The translations under genes and the position numbers were made by a program. From NCBI GenBank assembly GCA_944388145.1, contig CALXHQ010000014.1, positions 1 through 59,800 on the forward strand: a DNA stretch of 59,800 nt, given 5' to 3'. This stretch comes from an uncultured Gemmiger sp. (GTDB lineage Bacteria; Bacillota; Clostridia; Oscillospirales; Ruminococcaceae). Below the pieces are notes generated by a model, which did no database searches, was not told the DNA's origin, and worked only from the letters and a program-made list of their open reading frames with translations. Within the stretch, counting starts at the first letter, position 1; every line of letters starts with the position of its first letter. Below are positions 1 to 7,987 of this stretch, piece by piece.

Positions 1-129
1 TTTCCCAGTGCAGATGCCTACACCAGACTGGTTACTACTTACCTCATGGAATATGCGGAAGACTGGTCCGCCTCCAGGGCATACCTCAGCGAACAGTCTG
101 TTCAAGCCATACTGCAACCGGCGGCTTGA
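1..129 (+). pseudogene. Possible 3' end of an unknown gene cut by the window edge
   Basis: The first reading frame is open from the window edge to a TGA at 127-129 (42 codons). Its translation looks protein-like and is rich in charged and aromatic residues (it contains DAYTRLVTTYLMEYAEDW). It does not resemble a serine recombinase, yet the recombinase fragment begins in another frame immediately afterwards. This suggests a junction between two unrelated pieces. I do not recognise the family, and with only 42 codons it could be chance. Confidence 0.25.
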
Positions 130-1069
130 CTTCTTGTTTTACAGGAACCCTTTTTGCGAACAATACTTGACGCAGCCCAAGGCCACAATCCAAAACATCC
201 TGCGTAACGAAAAGTACGCTGGCGATGTGCTGTTGCAAAAAACATTCACCGCGGACTTTCTGACCAAGAAGATCAAAAAGAACCGCGGTGAAGTAACGCA
301 GTATTATGTGACGGACAACCACCCGGCGATCATCCCACGCGAGATCTTTCAGCAGGTGCAGCTGGAACTGGCCCGCCGGAGCAGCCGTCCCAAGGTCTCA
401 CAGCGCAAGACCAAGACCGAGCGAGGTAAGTACACCAGCAAGTTTGCGCTCTCGGAGCGGCTGGTCTGTGGAGAGTGCGGTTGTATGTACCGCCGCACCC
501 AGTGGATCAAGCGCGACGGCACCAAGGAATACGTCTGGCGGTGCATCAACCGGCTGGAGAACGGCAAGAAATACTGCAAGAACTCTCCCACCCTGAAGGA
601 GCCGCAGCTGCACGAAGCCATCATGGCCGTCATACGCGAGCAGTTTACAGACCGGGACAAAGTAAAAGAGGCTCTGAAGAATGTGGAGGAAAGAATCATC
701 CTACACAGCAATGGCAAACAGAATGTGGCACCGCTCCTTACCCGCATTCAGGAGATCGACCAGGCCATGTCCAACTTGCTGCTGCTTGTCAGCCACAGCG
801 CGGACAGCAGCATCTACGACGCAAAATTTAAGGAGCTAACCAGAGAGAAGGCAGAACTGCAGAAACAGGTGGATGCGGTGGAACAGGCAGCCCGGCAGGA
901 TCAGGATCGAAAGCGGAAGCTGCAGGCTGTGCTGGAGGCGATTGATCAGCAACCAGTGGAATTGAAACGGTATGATGATGAGTTGGTGAGGAGGATTGTG
1001 GAAACGATTACCGTAAAGCCTTCACCAGAGTTATGGCTTGTGGTTAAATTCAAAATTTTGAATTCTTGA
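8..1069 (+). pseudogene. Large serine recombinase, C-terminal part only
   Basis: The frame is open from nt 8, but recognisable homology starts only near residue 58 (about nt 180) with TIQNILRNEKYAGDVLLQKTF. This is the Recombinase domain found downstream of the catalytic resolvase domain. A zinc ribbon follows, with Cys154, Cys157, Cys179 and Cys190, then a long coiled coil around residues 240-310, which are the DNA-binding and synapsis parts of this family. The N-terminal resolvase domain with the catalytic serine is missing, and residues 1-55 do not fit the family. The piece cannot recombine DNA on its own and is best read as a scar of a Tn4451/Tn1549-type or phage-like element. Confidence 0.8.
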
Positions 1070-1505
1070 AGCGGCTTCAGACAATGGTCGTTGGTGAAAG
1101 TTTCAGCAAGGCATTCAGAACAGAACTGTATACATTCAAAATGCATTCTTTCTTCTGCCTATGCAGGCTGCACGCTTTTCACAAAAGCTATTTGCCTTTA
1201 GCCAGCGCAGCTTGGATCTGGAAAGTCCTGCCCGGTGGCCAAGCTTTGAAAACGCACTTCCTCTATGCACGAGAGCTCACTGTGGATTTATTCCGTTCCT
1301 GCAATGGCCTGTACCCTGTGTTACAAATGGGTAAGAAACCATTACTTTTTATTCCTTTCTGTTTATCCTTTCTACAGGGGTGATTGGTTGCTGTTCAGTA
1401 TAAAGGATTTGAAAGTTTATGGATAATGGCTTTTTCTTCTGAACCGGATTGGGATCATTTCGGGTAAGCCCTAATAGCATCTCAGTGGTTCAGTTGCATA
1501 TGCTC
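1070..1505. other. Intergenic region, no supported gene
   Basis: These 436 nt lie between the recombinase fragment and the convergent end of the STAND NTPase gene. The open frames are short, lack ribosome binding sites and resemble nothing I recognise. I see no clear terminator hairpin for either flanking gene. It is probably mobile-element debris. Confidence 0.4.
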
Positions 1506-4500
1506 TTATTCCAAAGGCATGTCGCTATAGCCAAACGCAGGAGAATAAGGATCAAGCAGTTCCTGTATTTTGTTCATGTATTCAGAGTGATCTATTTTTT
1601 CTTCCTCGAAACCAAAAGGGCAATCATCACACAGAGGATTATAGGTATCGCTTTTAGGAGACCCTCGGCCATTGTTAAGTATCTCTTTGATAATTTGACA
1701 ACCCTGCATTTCAAAATGCAAAGATGTTTCATCAGCAAAGCCGGTTTCTTGGATATATCTTTCTGCAAAAGCAAAATACTTAAGGGGGTGGTTCTTTACA
1801 TATTGGTCCAGAAAGTCCTTGCGGATAAAGACCGTCCCTCCGATGGGATCTCGATAGTACGAAGCCTTGTTATTATTGCAAACAATTACTTTGGTTTGAT
1901 TGGAATCACGCCATGACATATCGGATACATTTAAGGACAAATTCAAAAAATGTATGATTTCTGCAGGCGGAAGTACTAAATGGGTGTCATCCAGTATATT
2001 CGGCTTTTCGGCAAGACCATTTACTTCTTTGCATAACCATGGCTTTTCCCTACAATTTTCATAAGCGGATAAGTTCCCCGTATATTCTAACAATTCAATG
2101 GTCAAATATCTTGCGCGATCATCGTTTCGGATTGTTTCTTCTTCGGATGTACAACACCAGATGTCATAAGTGTCTTTCCATATAGTGTCGTCCTTATTAT
2201 CTTCATGGATAGAAATGCGTCCAGCCAAAAGACACCACGTTTCCCCGTTTATGGTTAAGGGCTTTAGGAGATTCAAAACGTTTCTTCGCGTCAACTCGGC
2301 ATTTCGGGCCCAGGATACGTCCTTCCTTTCGGGAAGCTCTATATTATCAAGAACGAGGTTATTTAACTTTTCTATAAAATCTTGATATACAGGAATAGGT
2401 GAGGCCAGCCGGATTTCTTCTCCGTATTCAAGGGGATCATACACTTCATAGCCGATACTTTCTTGACTGTTGTTGTAAGTTGCAAAATCGTTTGCATAAT
2501 AATTACACATCAAACTACCATAAAATAGTCCAATTGCAATATCAACGCATTTTATGTATAAAGAGTTTTCAAAGGCTTGTGTATCCGTAGACGATTTTGT
2601 AACTGCGTAGTCAGTAAAAATGGTTTCCATGATGGGACCAAGTGAGCACAGCATGGACGATTGGTCTAAAGTGGAAAAGTCGGCGCGATCTCCAATTTCC
2701 CTTTTTAGGTGTGCTTCAAAGGCGCTGCTTCCTTGACATTTACCGGTTCGGACGCAGGAATACTTTTCCTCCAGAAAACGGTTTATTTCTTGGATGGTTT
2801 GCTTATCCTCCTTTAAAAATTTTGTATAGGAACGTATGTCGCCTTTGCCCCAATATTGGAAGGGGAGCGCATATTTGTCAAATAGTGTAACTTCCCGCAG
2901 GATCTCGTCCAGAAATTTAGGCGTGGTGGCATCAGGGGCATACTGATACAGATTCCGTCGTTGCCAACGGATATACCCATATTCGTCACCAAGGTATACC
3001 GCGATTCTTTTGATGCTTTTTGCGACAAGATTGGGTTCTTCATCAATTAAATGAATAAAGAAAGTGCGAATAGTTGTATCGGACGGCTCCATTAGCGATA
3101 AAACATAAATAATAGTTTCTCTTATGTAATAGTCAGTGAAATGTTGATAATCTTCGAGAAGCCGATTTTGGTAATGAACCGTTTTTGAGCAAAGAGTGTA
3201 AAGAATCTTTGAGGCTAAACATCGAATCGCTTTATTGGGAGCAGCGCTACACAGAAGGGAAAAATTATATGCTTCTTCATCTCGGCCTGATTGTTCGTCG
3301 AGCGTAATCACATATAGAATATTTTTCAACCGATTTTTAATGTTGCTATGGAAGCGAGTTCCTTCAAGAACAATAGATAAATTTATTTTGTTTCGTTGAT
3401 TTTCCAAATAATAATTGCGGAGGAAGTTTGTACAATTAAAAGGTTTGTTGGCATATCCCCCAAACTCTTCTAAAAGAACATCTGGGTCTGCAGGAGTAAA
3501 AACTTTGAGGAAGTCTTGGATATGTTCCGCATCATAATATACCTTTACCAATGTGCTGTGTTGAAGCGCTTGGAGGAGACCGGTTTCCGATAGCAAGGCT
3601 TTGATATAAACATAGCCTTGCGTTGATGAAAGTGCATCAAAGATGGCAACGGTAATGGCCTCTTCCATATTTGGGTTGTTTTTCGCTTTGTGTTTTATGA
3701 TGTTAACCTGCTCAGGAAACGGTTTACCCCGTATATCTTCGAGAAGAGATCTTGCAATCAGATAATTCATCAACAACTCAATGGCAAAATAAAAATATAG
3801 CTTCGGTCCATTTCTATAATAAGAAAGAAATCCTATCTGACTCATTACAGATATATACTGCGTTCCAGTTTTTATTAGGGAGAGTAGCGTCTTTTCATCA
3901 ATAGAGGTCGTTTCTCGTTCATACATCCACTTGGCAATGGATTTGGTATCCAGCCAAATATGACGTCCGACAACTCCTTTTTGCAATTTTGGCGTGGCTT
4001 TTTTTATATACTGCTCCAGGATGTATGTTACGGATGCGATCCCTTTTTCTGATTCATTTGTAACCTTTTTATCCTGCAGAACCACCCTTAACATTTTCAA
4101 TAATAAAGCATTATTGGAATACAGAATATCTTCGTATCGTTGTGAATCAGGGACGGGCAATTTTAGCAGAAGGTCTAAAGCAGATTCAAAAGATACCCCA
4201 GGGAAAGTATACTCCGACTTGCTTAACTCCGTATACTTTTCCAAAATGTCTTGGCTTAAAGAGTTGCTGCGGTAGGTTGTTACAATACGTATCGTCGGAT
4301 ACTTTTTTAGCTTGGATAGGATGGACAGCAGCTCATGCTGTCCCTTTTCAGACATTTCATTGATGGCATCAACAACAAATACAAACCCTTGTGAACTATT
4401 GTCGATAATGTTTTGAATATCCAAACGGGAGGTATCTTTTTCAAACTTTCCGTAAATGCACAAGTGCTGGATTTTAGCTGATTCCAGTTCATCTTCAAAT

Positions 4501-4880
4501 TTTCGTATAAAGAAGCTCTTCCCGATTCCTCCTTCTCCAGAAATCAAACAGAATTCATGACGGCGCATGCATTCTTCTACTTCGTATTCATTTATGCCAA
4601 ACCAATATTTTTCTTTTGCACAAATTGAGGTTATTAATGCGCGAACATCATTCAAAAAAGATTCTTTATCTGTTGTGAATGCATTGTAGGACGCAAAGAG
4701 TTTTTCTAATGCGGATGTTTCTGATGCTGCGTTTTTCTCTTCCCGCATGTGTCGGATTTCAGGAAGGTTTCCCATGAGAATATCCATAAATTTAGAATCT
4801 TCCCATTCCATCACATAATCGGGATCAAGAACGTTATCCATTTTCTTTTGTTGTAATTGATTTAGCTGACGATAATCCAT
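1506..4880 (-). CDS. STAND/NACHT-like P-loop NTPase with helical-repeat C-terminus, possible defence protein
   Basis: A 1124-residue protein. After about 110 residues it has a Walker A motif GEGGIGKS (115-122), a Walker B segment VFVVDAINEM (167-176) and a sensor-like TTYRSN (201-206), the order of STAND/NACHT-type signalling NTPases. Residues from about 400 to 750 look like alpha-helical (HEAT-type) repeats. The C-terminal ~200 residues form a separate beta-rich domain I cannot name. There is no signal peptide, membrane segment or recognisable nuclease or protease effector. The start is supported by GAGG six bases upstream and by a promoter at 4934-4963. The gene stands alone, is AT-richer than the chromosome and sits next to recombinase debris. 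Many such STAND ATPases act in antiphage immunity, but that role is inference here. Confidence 0.7.
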   Translation of the reverse strand: MDYRQLNQLQQKKMDNVLDPDYVMEWEDSKFMDILMGNLPEIRHMREEKNAASETSALEKLFASYNAFTTDKESFLNDVRALITSICAKEKYWFGINEYEVEECMRRHEFCLISGEGGIGKSFFIRKFEDELESAKIQHLCIYGKFEKDTSRLDIQNIIDNSSQGFVFVVDAINEMSEKGQHELLSILSKLKKYPTIRIVTTYRSNSLSQDILEKYTELSKSEYTFPGVSFESALDLLLKLPVPDSQRYEDILYSNNALLLKMLRVVLQDKKVTNESEKGIASVTYILEQYIKKATPKLQKGVVGRHIWLDTKSIAKWMYERETTSIDEKTLLSLIKTGTQYISVMSQIGFLSYYRNGPKLYFYFAIELLMNYLIARSLLEDIRGKPFPEQVNIIKHKAKNNPNMEEAITVAIFDALSSTQGYVYIKALLSETGLLQALQHSTLVKVYYDAEHIQDFLKVFTPADPDVLLEEFGGYANKPFNCTNFLRNYYLENQRNKINLSIVLEGTRFHSNIKNRLKNILYVITLDEQSGRDEEAYNFSLLCSAAPNKAIRCLASKILYTLCSKTVHYQNRLLEDYQHFTDYYIRETIIYVLSLMEPSDTTIRTFFIHLIDEEPNLVAKSIKRIAVYLGDEYGYIRWQRRNLYQYAPDATTPKFLDEILREVTLFDKYALPFQYWGKGDIRSYTKFLKEDKQTIQEINRFLEEKYSCVRTGKCQGSSAFEAHLKREIGDRADFSTLDQSSMLCSLGPIMETIFTDYAVTKSSTDTQAFENSLYIKCVDIAIGLFYGSLMCNYYANDFATYNNSQESIGYEVYDPLEYGEEIRLASPIPVYQDFIEKLNNLVLDNIELPERKDVSWARNAELTRRNVLNLLKPLTINGETWCLLAGRISIHEDNKDDTIWKDTYDIWCCTSEEETIRNDDRARYLTIELLEYTGNLSAYENCREKPWLCKEVNGLAEKPNILDDTHLVLPPAEIIHFLNLSLNVSDMSWRDSNQTKVIVCNNNKASYYRDPIGGTVFIRKDFLDQYVKNHPLKYFAFAERYIQETGFADETSLHFEMQGCQIIKEILNNGRGSPKSDTYNPLCDDCPFGFEEEKIDHSEYMNKIQELLDPYSPAFGYSDMPLE

Positions 4881-4933
4881 GGAAAACCTCGTTGCTTATA
4901 GCTTGTTAACAGTGAAAAATAAGACTTTCTTTC

Positions 4934-4963
4934 ATTATATCGATTTTATATTGTCCGTTGCAA
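4934..4963 (-). promoter_or_regulatory. Promoter of the STAND NTPase gene
   Basis: On the minus strand TTGCAA (4958-4963) is followed after 18 nt by TATAAT (4934-4939). This lies about 55 bp upstream of the ATG at 4880. Confidence 0.6.
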
Positions 4964-5807
4964 GTCGAGTGGATGGGATTGAAAGCAAATAAATTCTTCT
5001 ATACCGACAATTGATGCCACTTCCTATCACATCGGAAAGGGGCGCTTATTGAAGCCACGCTGTTTGCCAGGACGTTCTCGGGTCCCGGAATGCTGAGCCT
5101 CAAAAAAGCGAGCCACAAAGGTAGACAGGAAAATTTCCAGGAATTTCTCACCTTACTCAACCGTGATTTTTATCAGAAACTTTCCCTGTATGATTTTGAC
5201 GGAATCTGACAGTATACCTGAAAAGCGTAGTGAGGGTTTCACTGTCGGTGGCCGGTGTTTTGCTGACACCAAGTATTTCAGCTGAACGCTAACACATTCC
5301 GGATGGTGTGATGCGAACTGTGCAACTCCAATTCCATGGTGCGCATACTTTTGCTTGGGTCAGATTTAACCAACAAGGCGTTTCGGTAGTCGCGCAATTG
5401 AATTTTCTCCTTAGCCAATGTTACACGGTGTTGTGTGCAATTACCAATATGGAGACAAATTATCAGCGTGGCTAAGCATCATGATGGTGTAATTGTTTTG
5501 ACACGAAGAGGTGGCTAAAACTCTGTGTGGGTGTGGACTTGCTTCCGAAATTTACAACTGGATCGTTAGCGATTTCCAGTGTACAGGATTTTAAAGAGCA
5601 TCGATAGTGGCTTTATCTTTTCAGAACAAATTTGGTTGCGAATGCCCGCACTAGAAGGGAGTTTCGTCCGAACCGAATAATAGTAGCTTCATTATACCAG
5701 ATTTGGATGTCAAGCATAGAGTTAACTACCTGTTCTTGATCAAGTAGAATTTTGCGCCTTCCAGCGCAAGTGCCAGTAAAATCGGCCAACCAACACATTA
5801 CAGCAGT
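4964..5807. other. Decayed intergenic region with two gene-like fragments
   Basis: No intact gene is visible. A plus-strand frame is open over 5015-5209 (64 codons, including GRQENFQEFLTLLNRDFYQK) and has protein-like composition but no start or ribosome binding site. A minus-strand frame is open over 5278-5478 (including KIQLRDYRNALLVKSDPSK), also without a convincing start. Both look like ends of decayed genes, perhaps from a mobile element. I do not recognise either family. Confidence 0.35.
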
Positions 5808-5846
5808 ATCCGAGCCTGGGAAACCGGGTTCGGATATTTGCTTTTT
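5808..5846 (+). terminator. Rho-independent terminator
   Basis: A 12-bp stem (two G-U pairs) made by ATCCGAGCCTGG and CCGGGTTCGGAT around a GAAA loop is followed by ATTTGCTTTTTT. No gene precedes it on the plus strand within 1 kb, so it may end an unannotated RNA or be left over from a lost gene. Confidence 0.65.
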
Positions 5847-5874
5847 TCGGGTGTTTTTGATCCGTTAGATGTGT

Positions 5875-5927
5875 CAGCAGGCCGTGGCGGCCGCCTTCCA
5901 CCGGGAAGCGGCTGCCACGGCCTGCTG
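5875..5927. repeat. Long perfect-stem hairpin, function unknown
   Basis: CAGCAGGCCGTGGC (5875-5888) pairs perfectly with GCCACGGCCTGCTG (5914-5927). The 25 nt between them fold further with one C-A mismatch, giving a near-continuous ~25-bp stem and a tiny loop. No U-tract follows on either strand. It lies between a terminator and the sigK gene. Confidence 0.6.
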
Positions 5928-6284
5928 TGTGTGGAAGCATTGCGCGGAACAGCTGGCATTCCGGGAAAGGATTTTCAATCGCAAGATGGGCAATACACCA
6001 TGGGACATTATGGTGTTTCCTGCCGGTGGGGCCTGGACAAAGCTGCCGGCTGTCCCGCAGAACCGTCTTTTTCGCGCAGCGGCGGGCGTGGGATATTCTG
6101 TTCCGCGGCGGCAGGCAAATGAGCATATCACCCCGGCGGGGCAGGGAAGCAGCTGTAAAGAGCGGGATCCCAGCGGTACAAAAACTGCTGGCGGTTACCG
6201 GTTTTCCGCTGTGCGCTGTCCAGGTTCCTGCCCGGAGGGGCATAACAGGCCGCAGCCGCGCATACCCTTGGCGGGGGTGATTGT
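5928..6284. other. Leader region upstream of sigK, no supported gene
   Basis: Several overlapping open frames exist on both strands, as expected of GC-rich DNA. None has a good ribosome binding site or a recognisable product. The region may hold the sigK promoter, but I could not pick one with confidence. Confidence 0.3.
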
Positions 6285-6971
6285 ATGCTGCAAATTCTGG
6301 CGATTTTTCTTCAGGCGGCGGCCTCGCAAATTTTGTATTTGGCGCTGCACCTTGAGACAGGCAGCTTTCCGCGGCCACTGCGCCCGGCGGAGGAACGGCA
6401 GGCATTCGACGCGCTGCAGGCCGGGGACAGATCCGCGCGGGATACTTTGATCCGCCACAACCTGCGCCTGGTAGCCCATGTGGCAAAAAAGTATTACGCT
6501 GCCGCCGGTAGCCAGGAAGATCTGGTCAGCATAGGCACCATTGGGCTGATCAAAGCGGTGGACAGTTTTGACCCTGCGCGCAGGGTCCGCTTTGCCAGTT
6601 ACGCTTCCCAGTGCATCGAAAACGAGATCCGCATGCATCTGCGCCATACCCGGCGGGAGGGCACGCCGCTCTCGCTACAGGAGCCGCTGGAGGGCAATGC
6701 CAATGACAGCGGCCAGCTGACCCTGGCGGATACTCTGCCTGACGAGCGGGTAATGGAAGACGACTGTGAACGCCGGGCCATCGCCGGGCGCCTGCGTGCA
6801 CTTGTACAGCAGCTTCCCCCGCGTGAGGGGCGTATCCTGGCACTGCGGTATGGGTTGAACGGCGGCCCCTGCCTGACCCAGCAGGAGGTGGCGGGCAGGC
6901 TGGGCATCAGCCGCAGTTATGTTTCCCGCATTGAGAAACGGGCACTGGAGAGGCTGCGGAAATTGTGGTGA
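6285..6971 (+). CDS. sigK: RNA polymerase sporulation sigma factor SigK (pro-sigma-K)
   Basis: A 228-residue sigma-70 family protein. A hydrophobic N-terminus (residues 1-22) precedes the region matching mature sigma-K, as in pro-sigma-K, whose first ~20 residues are removed by the SpoIVFB membrane protease. Region 2 contains RDTLIRHNLRLVAHVAKKYY and EDLVSIGTIGLIKAVDSFD, followed by ASYASQCIENEIRMHLR, a close match to the sigma-K/sigma-E group. Region 4 ends with the helix-turn-helix LTQQEVAGRLGISRSYVSRIEKRAL. The start is supported by GGGGGTG seven bases upstream. The gene is not interrupted by a skin-type element. In spore formers sigma-K directs late mother-cell transcription; whether this organism sporulates cannot be seen here. 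Confidence 0.85.
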   Translation: MLQILAIFLQAAASQILYLALHLETGSFPRPLRPAEERQAFDALQAGDRSARDTLIRHNLRLVAHVAKKYYAAAGSQEDLVSIGTIGLIKAVDSFDPARRVRFASYASQCIENEIRMHLRHTRREGTPLSLQEPLEGNANDSGQLTLADTLPDERVMEDDCERRAIAGRLRALVQQLPPREGRILALRYGLNGGPCLTQQEVAGRLGISRSYVSRIEKRALERLRKLW

Positions 6972-7004
6972 GAAGCTGCCTTGATAACCCCGATGATAAG
7001 GAGC

Positions 7005-7060
7005 AGAAAAACAGACAGGGGCCTGCTTCCGGGCGGAAGCAGGCCCCTGTCTGTGGTTTG
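7005..7060 (-). terminator. Terminator of the carbohydrate transporter operon
   Basis: A perfect 19-bp stem (7012-7030 with 7035-7053, GGGC loop) is one of the strongest hairpins in the window. On the minus strand it runs into TTTTT, fitting the end of the binding-protein/permease operon. It can also stop convergent sigK transcription. Confidence 0.85.
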
Positions 7061-7093
7061 ACAGAAAAGATACCCTTGGATACAATGGGCCGA

Positions 7094-7987
7094 TCAGCCC
7101 TTGTCTGCGCCGGAGGTGATGCCCTCGACGTAGAACTTCTGCATGATGACGAACAGAATGGAAATGGGGATGGACACCAGCACGCCGCCTGCGCAGAACA
7201 GCGCAAAATAGTTGTTGACCAACGTACGGGACAGCATGTTGTACAGGCCGATGGCCACTGTCCAGTCGGCACTGATGCCGGAGTTGAGGATCATCTTTGC
7301 CATGACAAAGTCGGTCCAGGGCATCATGAAGGAGTTGATGATGGTGTAGACCAAAATCGGCTTGGACATGGGAATGACAATCTGGAAGAAGATGCGCGCT
7401 TCAGACGCACCGTCCAGTTTGGCAGCCTCCCGCAGCGAGACGGGCACCGTGTCAAAGAAGCCCTTGCAGATCAGATAGCCAAGGCCGGAGGAACCGGCAT
7501 AGACCATGATCAGGCCGGCGTAAGAGTTGGTCAGGTCCAGATACCGCAGCACGAAGTAGACGGCGATCATGGCCAGCACGCCGGGGAACAGATTGACGGT
7601 GACCGACAGGTTCTGCAAAAGGCGCCGGCTCTTGAACCGGCAGCAGCTGAAAGCGTAGGCAACCATCAGCACAAAGCAGGTGGAGATGATGCAGTTGAAG
7701 ATGGCGACGATCAGCGTGTTCATGAACCACTGGGGAAACTGGGCCACGCTGTCGGGGTGGAACAGGACATTGATGTAGTTGTCCAGCGTGTATCCTTCGG
7801 GGAAAAAGTGGGTGAAGTTGATGCCCCGGTAGCTGGAGAAGGATGTGACCACCAGCCATAGGATGGGCACCAGCCAGACCGCAGCCAGCGCGATCAGGAT
7901 CAGGTGGCGGATGGTACCCCGCACGCCGCGCTGGATCTTGCCCTTGCGCAATTGCTTTTTGGTATCCGCAGACATTACCTGTGTCAA
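7094..7987 (-). CDS. Carbohydrate ABC transporter permease (MalG-like)
   Basis: A 297-residue inner-membrane permease with six predicted membrane segments. The cytoplasmic EAA loop reads EAAKLDGASEARIFFQIVIP (around residues 187-206) and couples to the ATPase. It ends like MalG (KFYVEGITSGADKG). The TTG start overlaps the TGA of the upstream permease (TTGA), implying translational coupling. AAGGAGG lies ten bases before the TTG, and an ATG at 7975 is the alternative. It is the last gene of a three-gene operon. No ATP-binding subunit is encoded nearby, so a shared MsmX-type ATPase elsewhere is likely. The substrate is inferred only from the GH42 neighbour. Confidence 0.9.
   Translation of the reverse strand: MTQVMSADTKKQLRKGKIQRGVRGTIRHLILIALAAVWLVPILWLVVTSFSSYRGINFTHFFPEGYTLDNYINVLFHPDSVAQFPQWFMNTLIVAIFNCIISTCFVLMVAYAFSCCRFKSRRLLQNLSVTVNLFPGVLAMIAVYFVLRYLDLTNSYAGLIMVYAGSSGLGYLICKGFFDTVPVSLREAAKLDGASEARIFFQIVIPMSKPILVYTIINSFMMPWTDFVMAKMILNSGISADWTVAIGLYNMLSRTLVNNYFALFCAGGVLVSIPISILFVIMQKFYVEGITSGADKG

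Noticed and set aside
8-1069. The two recombinase fragments at the window edges as halves of one gene split by a ~57-kb insertion
   Set aside because: The stub at 57677 and the fragment at 8 are in an order and with junctions that do not reconstitute one reading frame, and the segment between is mostly core chromosome.
5838-6486. Long overlapping open frames on both strands upstream of sigK
   Set aside because: They run through the long hairpin, lack ribosome binding sites, have low-complexity Arg/Pro/Ala composition and no recognisable domain; typical GC-rich shadow frames.
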